DNA of 64,000 nt from Pseudaquidulcibacter sp041917055 (GCA_041917055.1 JAYRYJ010000001.1:372001-436000); one strand, 5' to 3'; shown: positions 1 to 7,972, numbered from the stretch's first letter. Numbers and translations: made by a program. The notes: generated by a model not told the origin, from the letters alone.

Positions 1-1
1 T

Positions 2-319
2 TTTGCCTATTTAGCGCGCCTTTTTGGTGTGCGCGAAGAATTTTGGCGCGAAACTCCGACTATTAAATCAATTCGTGAATGGTTTACCGTTGAGCGCGGC
101 TGCATTGTCGGTGGGATTTCAATTGCAGCGGGCATTTTCCTTGCCGCGCGCGCGGTATTTGAATGGGCAAAGCTCGATTACGGCGCTTTGCAAACCGACC
201 AAATGATGCGTTTGGTTATTCCTGCGGTTCTTTTATCATGCCTTGGTCTGCAAAGTATTTTCACTGCGTTTTTTGCGGGTCTTTTGACGCAGCCGAAACC
301 GACAAAAATCTTGCATTGA
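2..319 (+). CDS. Glycosyltransferase family 2, C-terminal end (5' partial)
   Basis: Open reading frame entering from the left edge in frame 2 and stopping at TGA 317-319; only about 105 C-terminal residues are present. The visible part starts in a short soluble stretch (ARLFGVREEFWRET) and carries two hydrophobic segments, around GGISIAAGIFLAARAVF and VIPAVLLSCLGLQSIFTAFF. This arrangement resembles the membrane-anchored tail of polyprenyl-phosphate-type GT2 glycosyltransferases of alphaproteobacteria, in which the catalytic GT-A domain precedes paired C-terminal helices. The catalytic domain is outside the window, so the assignment is by resemblance of the tail only. It is followed by about 450 bases of repeat-rich intergenic DNA and a convergent gene. 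Confidence 0.5.
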   Translation, partial: FAYLARLFGVREEFWRETPTIKSIREWFTVERGCIVGGISIAAGIFLAARAVFEWAKLDYGALQTDQMMRLVIPAVLLSCLGLQSIFTAFFAGLLTQPKPTKILH

Positions 320-384
320 TCAGATGTAGAATTTCAACTGGCTATTTTTTTTGTTTTCAGAAACTGAGTGAAATGGTTGGGGAC

Positions 385-488
385 GGTCTTTATGGGCAGA
401 TGTGCCATAAAGACCTAAGACAATTGCGTAAGCCTAAAACTGGGCGTCAAGAGCCGCTACGCTTAAACTCTTGACCCCCATTTTAGGC
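385..488. repeat. Two tandem hairpins (family A associated)
   Basis: First hairpin: arms 385-398 and 403-415 (GGTCTTTATGGGCA against TGCCATAAAGACC, one bulge). Second hairpin: arms 432-453 and 468-488, about 21-22 bases each with a few mismatches and a 14-base loop. The GGTCTTTATGGCA module reappears at 31761-31773 and, less exactly, near 59490, each time in another repeat-bearing gap. The placement between convergent genes would suit a bidirectional terminator, but neither hairpin has a clean T-run. Confidence 0.6.
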
Positions 489-549
489 GCCTCTAGCTAA
501 ACGTATCGCTAACTCGTTGAATTAAACCATATTTAGACTAATCATCCGA

Positions 550-695
550 AGTGCGGTTTGGACTTGTCAAGTCCTTTACCGATAGGCGCGCGTAGCGCGG
601 GACTTTACAAGTCCAAGCCTCACACCCAGAATAGCCATGTCTTTTTTGGGTCCGAAACAAGGTTTCGGCGAAAAAGAAAACAAAACAAAAAATCG
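550..695. repeat. Intergenic repeat family A, copy 1
   Basis: Begins with GTGCGGTTTGGACTTGTCAA near 551, closes its inverted repeat at 600-616, and is followed at about 663-692 by a TTTCGGC plus A-rich AAGAAAACAAAAC module. The same GTGCGGTTTGG..CTTGTCAAGTCC arm, GCGCG-rich loop and trailing TTTCGGCAAAAAAGAAAA module occur at 21303-21446, so this is a dispersed element rather than a local hairpin. No coding capacity. Confidence 0.75.
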
Positions 696-773
696 AGGAA
701 TCTTGGATGCTAGTGTTGATTAATAAGTGCATGACCTTATGTAACTTCACATCAAGTTTTGATTTCCCAAACC

Positions 774-1220
774 CTAATTCAAATCCTTGTCGCCTTTAGG
801 GTTAGCTAACGGTGGTAATGGCGCGATTGGCACGCCGTCTTCGATTAATTCTATGACTTCTTGTTTGGTGGATTCGCCGTAAATAAGGCGTTCTTCGCTT
901 TCGCCTTCATGGATTGCGCGTGCTTCTTGAGCAAAATTCTTGCCGACATAATCATAATTTTTCGCGATATGTTCTTTTATATCTTTAAGCGCACCGACCA
1001 ATTCGGGTGGTAATAAATTGCTATCGCCCAATTCCGGCTTCGATTTTTGGCTTTTTGAAGTTTGAATATTGGGTGCCATAATCGCTTTTTCGATATTTTT
1101 TGATGCGCAATAAGGACATTCAATCAAACCAGCGGATTTTTGCGCATCAAAGCCCAAACTATCAGCAAACCAAGCCTCAAAACTATGGCGGTTTTCACAG
1201 ATTAGCGCATATTTAATCAT
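774..1220 (-). CDS. DUF1178 family protein
   Basis: A 148-residue protein beginning MIKYALICENRH, with a conserved FEAWF segment and a CPYC pair near residues 35-38 followed by IEKAIMAP, all hallmarks of the DUF1178 family of alpha- and betaproteobacteria. The Cys/His N-terminus looks like a small zinc-ribbon (inference); no biochemical function is established. The ATG at 1220 was chosen over the upstream one at 1229 because the family normally starts at MI(K/R)YAL. It overlaps the end of the nitrilase-family gene by 8 bases, so grx, the hydrolase and this gene are one leftward operon, a conserved order in alphaproteobacteria. The C-terminus ends PPLANPKGDKDLN. Confidence 0.85.
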   Translation of the reverse strand: MIKYALICENRHSFEAWFADSLGFDAQKSAGLIECPYCASKNIEKAIMAPNIQTSKSQKSKPELGDSNLLPPELVGALKDIKEHIAKNYDYVGKNFAQEARAIHEGESEERLIYGESTKQEVIELIEDGVPIAPLPPLANPKGDKDLN

Positions 1221-2037
1221 TGAAATCAAAACCCCGATTCAAATTCCAAGCCGGAATTTTTCGGCGCGCGTCATGCACTTGGTCTAGGTCAATTTCCGCA
1301 ATCGCAAATCCTGTCGCATCATTATTCATATGCGCAATTATCTCGCCCCATGGGTTAATTATCATGGAATGACCATAAGTTTCGCGCCCATCTTTATGCT
1401 TACCACCCTGGGCGGGTGCAATGACATAGGCGCCATTTTCGATGGCGCGCGCGCGCAAAAGCACCTCCCAATGCGCTTTTCCAGTCGGCACGGTAAAGGC
1501 GGCGGGAATAGTTAAGATTTGTGCGCCTCTTTGCGCTAGGCCACGATATAAATGCGCGAAACGCACATCATAGCAGACCGAAAGACCTATTTCTCCATAT
1601 TCTGTCGGTGCAACTATTGCTTTATATCCAGGGCGAAAATTGTCGCTTTCTCTCAATTCCTGACCATTACCCAAATCGACATCAAACAAATGGATCTTGT
1701 CATATTGGGCAATTAATTCGCCTTGTGCATTAAAAAGGCATGAACGATTGTATGCCTTCCCCTCTTTGGTTTGCAACAGAATTGAACCGATTAATAATTG
1801 AACTTTATTTTTACGCGCTAAATCACCATAAAATTCAATTTCGCCTTTATCATTTTCAAAAGGACAGATTTCCTTAAAACGAGTTTTGTTGCGCTCCAAC
1901 AAATTTGTGCCTTCGGGGGTGGCAATGAATTGTGCGCCATTTTTTGCTGCATCAGTCACCAATTGTGAAGTTTGCAGCCGCGCGGCGGCAATATCATTCG
2001 GTGTATTGGTTTGAATTATCGCTGCTTTGAATTTCAT
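1213..2037 (-). CDS. Carbon-nitrogen hydrolase (Nit/omega-amidase-like)
   Basis: A 274-residue nitrilase-superfamily amidase. The catalytic triad is visible: Glu in ATPEGTNLL (about residue 42), Lys in YDKIHLFDVDL (about 114) and Cys in LSVCYDVRFAHLYRG (about 154), followed by the ENGAYVIAPAQGG segment of the family. Homologues of this Nit1/Nit2 branch hydrolyse omega-amides or deaminated glutathione, and its position between glutaredoxin and DUF1178 would fit a glutathione-repair role, which is inference. Start ATG 2037 overlaps the glutaredoxin stop by 4 bases, indicating translational coupling. Probably cytoplasmic; full family length with no missing key residue. Confidence 0.9.
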   Translation of the reverse strand: MKFKAAIIQTNTPNDIAAARLQTSQLVTDAAKNGAQFIATPEGTNLLERNKTRFKEICPFENDKGEIEFYGDLARKNKVQLLIGSILLQTKEGKAYNRSCLFNAQGELIAQYDKIHLFDVDLGNGQELRESDNFRPGYKAIVAPTEYGEIGLSVCYDVRFAHLYRGLAQRGAQILTIPAAFTVPTGKAHWEVLLRARAIENGAYVIAPAQGGKHKDGRETYGHSMIINPWGEIIAHMNNDATGFAIAEIDLDQVHDARRKIPAWNLNRGFDFND

Positions 2038-2285
2038 TTTAGTAATTTATCGAGGCCGCCCATTGCGTCCAATTCATATAAATCATCGCAGCCGCCAATA
2101 TGTTTGCCGTCGATAAAAATCTGCGGAAAAGTATTACGACCAGATTTTTCGACCATTTCGCGTCTTATTGCCGGATCATTTGACGCGACAATTTCCTCAA
2201 TATCGGCGCCCTTATTATTCAAAAGCCTAAGGGCGGAAACACAATATGGACAATGGGGTTTGGTGTAAATTACGGTTTTTGACAT
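2034..2285 (-). CDS. grxC: Glutaredoxin 3 (GrxC)
   Basis: An 83-residue dithiol glutaredoxin: MSKTVIYTKPHCPYC places the redox-active CPYC at residues 12-15; TFPQIFIDG carries the TFPQ cis-proline segment and GGCDDLYELD the glutathione-binding GG..D motif. It reduces disulfides and glutathione-mixed disulfides with GSH. The open frame extends 60 codons further upstream, but that extension has no family similarity and runs into the divergent rsmD, so ATG 2285 is the start. First gene of a leftward operon with the amidase (4-base overlap) and DUF1178. In many alphaproteobacteria a comF gene precedes it; here rsmD lies divergently only 79 bases away. Confidence 0.93.
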   Translation of the reverse strand: MSKTVIYTKPHCPYCVSALRLLNNKGADIEEIVASNDPAIRREMVEKSGRNTFPQIFIDGKHIGGCDDLYELDAMGGLDKLLK

Positions 2286-2364
2286 ATTCATAATATAAAG
2301 CGTTTTGCAGCTATTTAAAGATTTTCGGGCTTTAAACTGTGCGATTTGCGCATTATTTTGGATT

Positions 2365-2922
2365 ATGCGCATCATTTCCGGCAAAATTCGCGGCAAAATC
2401 TTGGCCTCGCCAATGGACGATAAAACACGCCCGACGTCAGACAAAGCGCGTGGTGCGGTTTTCAATATTCTCGAACACGCAAATTGGTCACACGGAATTA
2501 TTGATAAAATAGTTTTGGATGTATTCGCCGGAACCGGTGCATTTGGTCTCGAGGCTTTGTCACGCGGCGCTTGTGCGGCAAATTTTATTGAAAATCATGC
2601 CCAGGCAATCAAAATTCTTGAAACCAATATCAAAAATTGCCGCATGGAAGGCCAAAGCCAAATTTTTCGGAAGGACGCGCTAAAACTGCCCGATAATGTA
2701 AAAATTGATTATGATTATGTATTCCTTGACCCGCCCTATCACAAGGAATTGTTACCAAAGGCGATTTTGGCGCTTGAAAACGGAAAATATCTAAATCCAA
2801 AAACCATCATAATTGCCGAGATGGAAAAAACTGAAGAATTTTCTTATCCAAATGCCGAAGTTTTGAAAGAAGCGGTTTATGGTATAAACAAATTCATATT
2901 CTTACGATTGCGCGGGAAATGA
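2365..2922 (+). CDS. rsmD: 16S rRNA (guanine966-N2)-methyltransferase RsmD
   Basis: A 185-residue SAM-dependent methyltransferase starting MRIISGKIRGKIL. Family motifs are RPTSDKARGAVFNIL, the SAM-binding VLDVFAGTGAFGLEALSRGA and the catalytic DPPY motif in VFLDPPYHKELL. It modifies G966 of 16S rRNA on the 30S particle. The reading frame is open 20 codons upstream, but the RIISGK start is the family norm. It divergently faces grxC and overlaps dapF by 4 bases (ATGA), so the two are translationally coupled; no functional link between rRNA methylation and lysine biosynthesis is implied by that. Confidence 0.92.
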   Translation: MRIISGKIRGKILASPMDDKTRPTSDKARGAVFNILEHANWSHGIIDKIVLDVFAGTGAFGLEALSRGACAANFIENHAQAIKILETNIKNCRMEGQSQIFRKDALKLPDNVKIDYDYVFLDPPYHKELLPKAILALENGKYLNPKTIIIAEMEKTEEFSYPNAEVLKEAVYGINKFIFLRLRGK

Positions 2923-3743
2923 AATATTTAAAAATGAACGGCCTTGGTAATAAATTCATTGTCCTGCAAAATGCAGGCGATAGATTAATGCCGAATGCGC
3001 AGCAGGTGCAAAAAATAAACCAAACCCCAAATTGCGATTTTGACCAATTATTGAGTATCGAGCCATCGCAAACAGCCGATTTCTATATGGGAATTTGGAA
3101 TAATGACGGTTCTGAAGTCGCTGCCTGCGGCAATGGTACGCGCGCAACCGCTTGGGCCTTTATGGAGGCCGCAAAAAAGAATGAGGTTTCGATAGAAACC
3201 AAAGCCGGAATTTTGCACGCAACGCGCGTCGGCGATAAAATGATTGCCGTTGATATGGGAAAGCCGAAATTATTATGGCACGAAATCCCGATTGCCGAAG
3301 AAATGCAAACTATACGCATTGAATTGCAAATCGGGCCGATTGATAATCCTGTGCTTTGGGGCCCGGGTGTGGTTTCAATGGGCAATCCGCATTGCGTATT
3401 TTTTGTCGAAAATGCCGAAACCGCGCCGGTCGCAGAAGTCGGCCCGATGATTGAATTTCACCCACTATTTCCCGAACAAACCAATGTCGAATTTGCGCAA
3501 ATCATTAATCGCAAAGCCATAAGAATGCGGGTGTGGGAGCGTGGTGTAGGAATTACCAAAGCCTGTGGCACGGGGGCATGTGCAACCTTGGTCGCCGCCG
3601 TGCGCCGCAAATTATGTGATCGCCGCGCCGTAATAATTCTTGATGGCGGCAATCTCGAAATCGAATGGCGCGATGATGACCATGTAATTATGACCGGACC
3701 TATTGCAATAGATGGCGTCGGTGACATAAATACAGGGTTTTGA
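2919..3743 (+). CDS. dapF: Diaminopimelate epimerase
   Basis: A 274-residue DapF converting LL- to meso-diaminopimelate for lysine and peptidoglycan. Both catalytic cysteines are present in their signatures: AACGNGTRA (about residue 69) and KACGTGACA (about 216). The start MKYLKMNGLGNKF is canonical, as is the NPHCVFFV segment. The gene overlaps rsmD by four bases. In many alphaproteobacteria dapF is followed by a MiaB-like methylthiotransferase gene; here it is followed by a convergent XRE regulator, with that regulator's terminator in the gap. Confidence 0.95.
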   Translation: MKYLKMNGLGNKFIVLQNAGDRLMPNAQQVQKINQTPNCDFDQLLSIEPSQTADFYMGIWNNDGSEVAACGNGTRATAWAFMEAAKKNEVSIETKAGILHATRVGDKMIAVDMGKPKLLWHEIPIAEEMQTIRIELQIGPIDNPVLWGPGVVSMGNPHCVFFVENAETAPVAEVGPMIEFHPLFPEQTNVEFAQIINRKAIRMRVWERGVGITKACGTGACATLVAAVRRKLCDRRAVIILDGGNLEIEWRDDDHVIMTGPIAIDGVGDINTGF

Positions 3744-3872
3744 ATCGGTAAGTGGCTTTGAGGTATGCTGCCTACTAGGATTGATGGAATAGAGTGTTTG
3801 AAAGCATAGTTCTTAGAAATCAAACGGCACAGCAAATTAGAAACGCTATAGTTCAAAAGCCAGAATAAATTG

Positions 3873-3898
3873 CAAAAAAAACCCCGCCGAAGCGGGGT
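3873..3898 (-). terminator. Intrinsic terminator of the XRE gene
   Basis: Read leftward: stem ACCCCGC (3892-3898 complement) with a TTCG-type loop and GCGGGGT (3881-3887), followed directly by a run of eight Ts (A-tract on the plus strand ending at 3881). GC-rich stem plus T-run just downstream of the leftward XRE gene is a textbook rho-independent terminator. Confidence 0.9.
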
Positions 3899-3914
3899 AG
3901 TTTCAGCGTAAAAA

Positions 3915-4307
3915 CTATGCGGCGTTGGTTGAATCTTCTTCCATCGCTTTTGCCAAATCCAAAAGACGGCGACGTGGGCGTTCACTAAGGCGATAATAAG
4001 CGCGAATTAATTCGCGAGTTTCTTTTTGACGAAGCAAATCTGGGCTGATTTCGTCATGGTCGTTTGCGACCTGGGTATTGGTTTGCGAAACATTCAGGCC
4101 ATCATAAAAATATTGAACAGGAACCGACAAAGCTGAAGAAAGCTCAAAAAGGCGGCTAGCGGTGATGCGATTGGCGCCACATTCATATTTTTGAATTTGT
4201 TGAAAGCGAATTCCAACCAAATTCGCTAATTGTTGTTGTGTCATGCCAACCAAACGACGGCGACGGCGCAGACGACGACCAACGTGCAGGTCAATTGAAG
4301 TAGCCAT
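3915..4307 (-). CDS. XRE-family helix-turn-helix regulator (paralogue 1)
   Basis: A 130-residue DNA-binding protein. Residues about 8-65 form a Cro/C1-type helix-turn-helix (VGRRLRRRRRLVGMTQQQLA, then GIRFQQIQKYECGANRITAS), followed by a short polar tail. This domain layout and the FQQ(I/V)QKYE recognition helix are typical of the small alphaproteobacterial XRE regulators, and a close paralogue lies at 54855. The tail contains a basic ERPRRRLLDLAKAM helix shared in outline with the paralogue (SPQQRKKIVELVRLLAG). Monocistronic: own terminator downstream, about 180 bases of non-coding DNA upstream. Target genes are not deducible here. Confidence 0.88.
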   Translation of the reverse strand: MATSIDLHVGRRLRRRRRLVGMTQQQLANLVGIRFQQIQKYECGANRITASRLFELSSALSVPVQYFYDGLNVSQTNTQVANDHDEISPDLLRQKETRELIRAYYRLSERPRRRLLDLAKAMEEDSTNAA

Positions 4308-4486
4308 TATAATCTCCTTTTAGAAACTGCTTCAAAATGAAACAAATTCAAATCTTTGGCTAAATCATTACAATTCGTGTGCCGAAAAACGCGAATGCGA
4401 TAAAAACTTGATGCTGCAATGCACAATTATCTTGCTAAACGCTGCGTCTCGTTTTAGTTTTGTCTATTGAGTTTAAGACGGTCAAA

Positions 4487-5365
4487 ATGGTTGAAATTAA
4501 GAAAATTGGTGTGATTGGCGCGGGTCAGATGGGTAATGGTATTGCCCATGTTGCGGCATTGGCGGGATATGATGTTGTTTTAACTGATATTTCAGCTGAC
4601 AAACTGGTCGCCGCAATGGAAAATATCAACCACAATATGCACCGCCAAATCAATAAGGGCACGATCCTAGAAACCGATTCTAAGGCAGCTTTGGCACGCA
4701 TTTCAACAAGTGTCGCAATTTCGGACATAAAAGATTGCGACCTTATTGTTGAGGCCGCGAGTGAAAACGCAGAAGTCAAAAAAGCAATTTTTGCCGAAGT
4801 TTGCCAACATATTGGCCCTGATACGATTCTTGCGACCAATACGTCGTCTATTTCTATCACCCGTCTTGGTGCGTCAACCGATAGGCCGGAACAATTTATC
4901 GGACTGCATTTTATGAATCCGGTTCCGGTTATGAAATTGGTTGAAATAATTCGCGGTTTGGCGACCAATGAGGACACTTATAAATCTTGCCTTGAAGTCA
5001 TTAATCGCATGGGCAAGATTACCACCAATGCTGAAGATTTCCCGGCCTTTATTGTTAACCGCATTTTGGTGCCAATGATCAATGAGGCGATTTATACCTT
5101 ATATGAAGGTGTCGGCTCTGTGGAATCGATTGATAAAGGTATGCGCCTTGGTGCAAACCACCCAATGGGGCCTTTGGAACTTGCTGATTTTATAGGTCTT
5201 GATACTGTTCTTTCGATTATGCAGGTTCTTAATGAGGGGCTTGCCGATACTAAATACCGACCATGTCCGCTATTGGTTAAATATGTTGAAGCCGGCTGGT
5301 TGGGTCGCAAAACAAAACGTGGTTTTTACGATTATCGCGGTGAAACCCCAATTCCAACCCGATAA
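4487..5365 (+). CDS. 3-hydroxybutyryl-CoA dehydrogenase
   Basis: A 292-residue NAD-dependent 3-hydroxyacyl-CoA dehydrogenase. The N-terminal Rossmann fold has GAGQMGNGIAHVAALAG, NAD-binding TNTSSISI, and the catalytic His in GLHFMNPVPVMKLVEII; the C-terminal helical domain has FIVNRILVPMINEAI and HPMGPLELADFIGLDT. It interconverts (S)-3-hydroxybutyryl-CoA and acetoacetyl-CoA, feeding either butanoate/PHB metabolism or beta-oxidation. Length matches the stand-alone HBDH class. ATG 4487 (MVEIKKIGVIG) is preferred to the TTG at 4460, which adds unconserved residues. Neighbouring genes do not belong to the same pathway. Confidence 0.9.
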   Translation: MVEIKKIGVIGAGQMGNGIAHVAALAGYDVVLTDISADKLVAAMENINHNMHRQINKGTILETDSKAALARISTSVAISDIKDCDLIVEAASENAEVKKAIFAEVCQHIGPDTILATNTSSISITRLGASTDRPEQFIGLHFMNPVPVMKLVEIIRGLATNEDTYKSCLEVINRMGKITTNAEDFPAFIVNRILVPMINEAIYTLYEGVGSVESIDKGMRLGANHPMGPLELADFIGLDTVLSIMQVLNEGLADTKYRPCPLLVKYVEAGWLGRKTKRGFYDYRGETPIPTR

Positions 5366-5413
5366 TTGCTGTTTTTTAAGACGCAATCATATAAATAAAT
5401 GCTATCGGCAATT

Positions 5414-6100
5414 ATGAAAAAATCGCATTTATTAAGTTTCGCCCTTATTTTTGCTATGACAGCCGCACATGCATTTGCAAATGACGTGCCTGCAAACAAA
5501 AAGAAAGAGACAAGCCAGGCACAAAAAAATGCGGAATGTTTGGGGCTTGCGGAACTAAAACCCGAAAAAGCGATTGAATATGCAATCGATTGGCGCGCCC
5601 GCTTTGGTGGTTTAGAGGCCGAATATTGCCTGGCGATTGCCTATATTAATTCGGAAAAATATGAAGACGGTGCAAAAAAGCTGACCTTAATTGCAAATGC
5701 AGCGGAAACTTATGATTTAGTTTTCAAAGCCAAAACGCTTTCAAAGGCCGCTAATGCTTATTTGCTTGCGGATGCGCCGGATAAAGCACTCGAAACCATC
5801 AATTTGGCGCTTGAAATAGAAAAAGAAAACCCGAATTTCCTTATGGACCGTGCCCGTATTTTTGCGATTTTGGAAAAATGGCAAGAATCGAATGAAGATC
5901 TGACACAATCTTTGAAAATTGGCGGTGAAATTCCTTATGCTTTGCGCCTTCGTGCTGAGACCTTTATGCAATTAGGAAATAATGACTTAGCGCTAAAAGA
6001 CATTGAACGCGCAATTGAAATAGAACCAAAAGAAGTCGATAATTACCTTGTGCGCGGCAGAATCAGGGAAGCAATCCGCACCGGTCATCCGCCGCTTTGA
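5414..6100 (+). CDS. Secreted TPR-repeat protein
   Basis: A 228-residue protein with a typical Sec signal peptide (MKKSHLLSFALIFAMTAAHAFA, cleavage after AFA) and three or so degenerate tetratricopeptide repeats, clearest at ANAYLLADAPDKALETINLA and RAETFMQLGNNDLALKDIER. TPR proteins act as protein-protein scaffolds; a periplasmic role is inferred from the signal. ATG 5414 is chosen because it begins the signal peptide; an ATG 15 bases upstream is possible. Preceded 48 bases upstream by the HBDH gene, without an obvious shared role. The stop lies six bases from the end of a decayed gene on the opposite strand. Confidence 0.75.
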   Translation: MKKSHLLSFALIFAMTAAHAFANDVPANKKKETSQAQKNAECLGLAELKPEKAIEYAIDWRARFGGLEAEYCLAIAYINSEKYEDGAKKLTLIANAAETYDLVFKAKTLSKAANAYLLADAPDKALETINLALEIEKENPNFLMDRARIFAILEKWQESNEDLTQSLKIGGEIPYALRLRAETFMQLGNNDLALKDIERAIEIEPKEVDNYLVRGRIREAIRTGHPPL

Positions 6101-6105
6101 AGTTT

Positions 6106-6290
6106 TTAATTATTCGGTCGCCCAAGGTTTTGATACAGAAATTCTTCTATATTTTTCAAGAACTCATCACGGGAAGATTTCTTGGAAAGTTCTGAATCGC
6201 CAAGTTTGATTTCGACATATTTATAGTTTTTATTGGCTTTTTTTAGGGCCTGCGCCATTTTAGGTAAAATTTGCGCGGTATTTGGATTAT
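6106..6290 (-). pseudogene. Remnant of S9-family peptidase C-terminus
   Basis: Leftward frame without its own start, ending at TAA 6106-6108. Its translation (ILPKMAQALKKANKNYKYVEI, then LGDSELSKKSSRDEFLKNIE and FLYQNLG) matches in outline the extreme C-terminus of prolyl-oligopeptidase/S9 alpha-beta hydrolases, where the family reads MA.ALK.AGK..EYVE...GDHWLS...R...L..I..FL...LG. The position of the catalytic His (GDHWLS) is occupied by Ser (GDSELS), and nothing of the rest of a peptidase lies upstream, where pyrD ends at 6321. It is therefore most likely a decayed gene tail, left by a deletion between the peptidase body and pyrD. Identification rests on pattern memory, not on a database search. 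Confidence 0.6.
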
Positions 6291-6304
6291 TCCAAATACC
6301 GCGC
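6273..6304 (-). terminator. Perfect 14-bp hairpin downstream of pyrD
   Basis: Arms 6273-6286 (GCGCGGTATTTGGA) and 6291-6304 are exactly complementary around a TTAT loop, 17 bases beyond the pyrD stop codon. Read leftward, the stem is followed by AAATTTTACC rather than a pure T-run, so it is a plausible but imperfect terminator for the DUF952-pyrD operon. It lies inside the presumed peptidase remnant. Confidence 0.55.
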
Positions 6305-6320
6305 TTTGGGGGGAGGAAAA

Positions 6321-7436
6321 TTATTCGGCAGTTTCGCGAGAAACTTCACACGGCCGCGCAGACTCAGGCACAAAAAAATCATGCCTTATTAAGCGATGAT
6401 CATATTGAGCCTTCAGGCCGCGATATTCGCCGATTGCGTCAAAAACTTCTTTTAATAGTCTTGGGCCGCGATAGATGTAACCACTGTAAACTTGAATTGC
6501 TTTCGCGCCGGCTTCGAATTTTTCGATGGCATCATCACCATTAAAAATGCCACCAACGCCCATTAATGGAATTTCTGTGCCAATTTCTGAATTAAATGCT
6601 CGCAAAATTTCTGTTGATAATTGTGCCAATGGTTTTCCGGAAAGGCCGCCTTGTTCATTTTTGTTGACAGAAGCAAGTGTTTCGGGGCGCGAAATGGTTG
6701 TGTTTGAAACAATTAAGCCGTCAATTTTGGCATTTTTCACTGCTTTTGAAATTTCACTGATTTGTTTTGTGTCTAAATCCGGAGCAACTTTTAGGAAAAG
6801 AGGTCGGTGACCGTGCAATTTAGTCAAAAAAGCGCGTTCTACATTGATACGTCCAAGAAGATCACCAAGGATATCGCCGCTTTGCAAATCTCTTAGACCC
6901 TTTGTATTGGGCGATGAGATATTTATTGCAACATATGAAGAATGCAACCAAACCTTTTTCAAACAAGTCACATAATCGGAAATTTTATCGTCGCTGTCTT
7001 TGTTTGCACCAATATTGGCACCGACAATGCCGGGCCTGTGGGCGCGAATTCTAAGATTATTAGCAAATTCATCTAGACCGATATTATTAAAACCCATACG
7101 GTTGATAATTCCGCGATCTTCTTTCAAGCGAAACAATCTTGGTTTCGGATTTCCGCTTTGCGGTTTTGGGGTTACGGTTCCACATTCAACAAAACCAAAA
7201 CCAGCATGAAGGATATCGTCGGGGATACGTGCATTTTTATCAAATCCTGCGGCAAACCCAACTGGGTTAGGTAGCAATAAACCCGCAAATTCGGTTCGCA
7301 AATCATATGGACTATTCGTAATAGGCGAAAGGCCATTCTTGAATGCCCAAATTGCAATTTCATGCGCCAATTCAGCAGGGACACTGTGAAGTGCGCGTCC
7401 AAAAATGTCGAATTTTATTCGATCGAGGAAATTCAT
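6321..7436 (-). CDS. pyrD: Dihydroorotate dehydrogenase (quinone), class 2
   Basis: A 371-residue class 2 DHODH that oxidises dihydroorotate to orotate with quinone as acceptor (pyrimidine synthesis, inner-membrane associated). Seen: N-terminal membrane-associating helices (MNFLDRIKFDIFGRALHSVP), FMN-barrel motifs NPVGFAAGFDKNA and VECGTVTPKPQSGNPKPR, the class 2 catalytic serine region NISSPNTKGLRDLQ, and VGGIFNGDDAIEKFEAGA with the phosphate-binding end. The frame is open 27 codons further upstream, but ATG 7436 is the usual start and leaves a 10-base gap to the DUF952 gene. The C-terminal tail (HDFFVPESARPCEVSRETAE) extends beyond the usual end. Confidence 0.93.
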   Translation of the reverse strand: MNFLDRIKFDIFGRALHSVPAELAHEIAIWAFKNGLSPITNSPYDLRTEFAGLLLPNPVGFAAGFDKNARIPDDILHAGFGFVECGTVTPKPQSGNPKPRLFRLKEDRGIINRMGFNNIGLDEFANNLRIRAHRPGIVGANIGANKDSDDKISDYVTCLKKVWLHSSYVAINISSPNTKGLRDLQSGDILGDLLGRINVERAFLTKLHGHRPLFLKVAPDLDTKQISEISKAVKNAKIDGLIVSNTTISRPETLASVNKNEQGGLSGKPLAQLSTEILRAFNSEIGTEIPLMGVGGIFNGDDAIEKFEAGAKAIQVYSGYIYRGPRLLKEVFDAIGEYRGLKAQYDHRLIRHDFFVPESARPCEVSRETAE

Positions 7437-7446
7437 ATTTATACTT

Positions 7447-7791
7447 TCAAAATCCTTGCGGAAATATCGCTTCGCCTTGAGCATCATACTCAATATTATG
7501 CGCCGCAACCACCGCATCTGTTTTTAGGGTTCCGTAAATATGTGGAAATAAATCGCCACCGCGAGAAACTTCCCATTTTAATTGATCCCCTAAAGAGTCG
7601 AGATTAATTTCAATGAGCACTAAATTTGTTTGGCCCGCAAAGTATTTTGCAAATGTTTGCAAAACCTGATGCGGCGCCGACAAATGGATAAATCCATCGA
7701 TGACATCGATACCATGGGGGATATATACCCCTTTTTCGAGGGATTTTGTCCAATTGGAAGCGCTATCAATTTTAAAAGCAGTATTTCTCAT
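7447..7791 (-). CDS. DUF952 family protein
   Basis: A 114-residue protein of the DUF952 family: it opens AFKI...W..S.EKGVY and has the family's signature DGFIHLSAP....TFAKYFAGQ and LKWEVSRGGDLFPHIYGTL. Its fold is related to ADP-ribosyltransferase-like proteins, but no activity is established. It precedes pyrD by 10 bases in the same direction, an order found in other alphaproteobacteria, so the two are probably co-transcribed. Preceded by 180 AT-rich bases separating it from lysK. Confidence 0.88.
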   Translation of the reverse strand: MRNTAFKIDSASNWTKSLEKGVYIPHGIDVIDGFIHLSAPHQVLQTFAKYFAGQTNLVLIEINLDSLGDQLKWEVSRGGDLFPHIYGTLKTDAVVAAHNIEYDAQGEAIFPQGF

Positions 7792-7972
7792 TTGTTATAA
7801 CAATAATCTAATAAGGTTAACATTTCAAGTTTTTGCAGAGTTTTGCAAGAAATTTCGCTGCAATTTAGATAAAATTTCCCCCTTTAGTTGTTTTAGGAAA
7901 ATAATTTCACAATTCTACGTGCGCAAACGATTGCGCGCGCAATATTATTCCAATGTTATCGGTATCAAAAGG

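Larger units (their letters stand above)
320..773. other. Repeat-rich intergenic region
   Basis: A 454-base gap between two convergent genes. It contains three successive inverted repeats: one at 385-415 with GGTCTTTATGG as left arm, one at 432-488 whose arms begin and end in GCCTAAAA/TTTTAGGC, and one at 558-616 belonging to repeat family A. A short reading frame runs through the last element but has no ribosome-binding site or recognisable protein, and it follows repeat sequence shared with other gaps, so it is not called a gene. Confidence 0.7.

Noticed and set aside
538..750. Possible 70-residue minus-strand gene in the first gap
   Set aside because: It lies within repeat family A sequence, has no plausible start context, and the related repeat at 21.3 kb does not preserve it.
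3458..3985. 175-residue minus-strand frame across the end of dapF and the XRE gene
   Set aside because: It overlaps two well-supported genes and the terminator; the translation has no family features.
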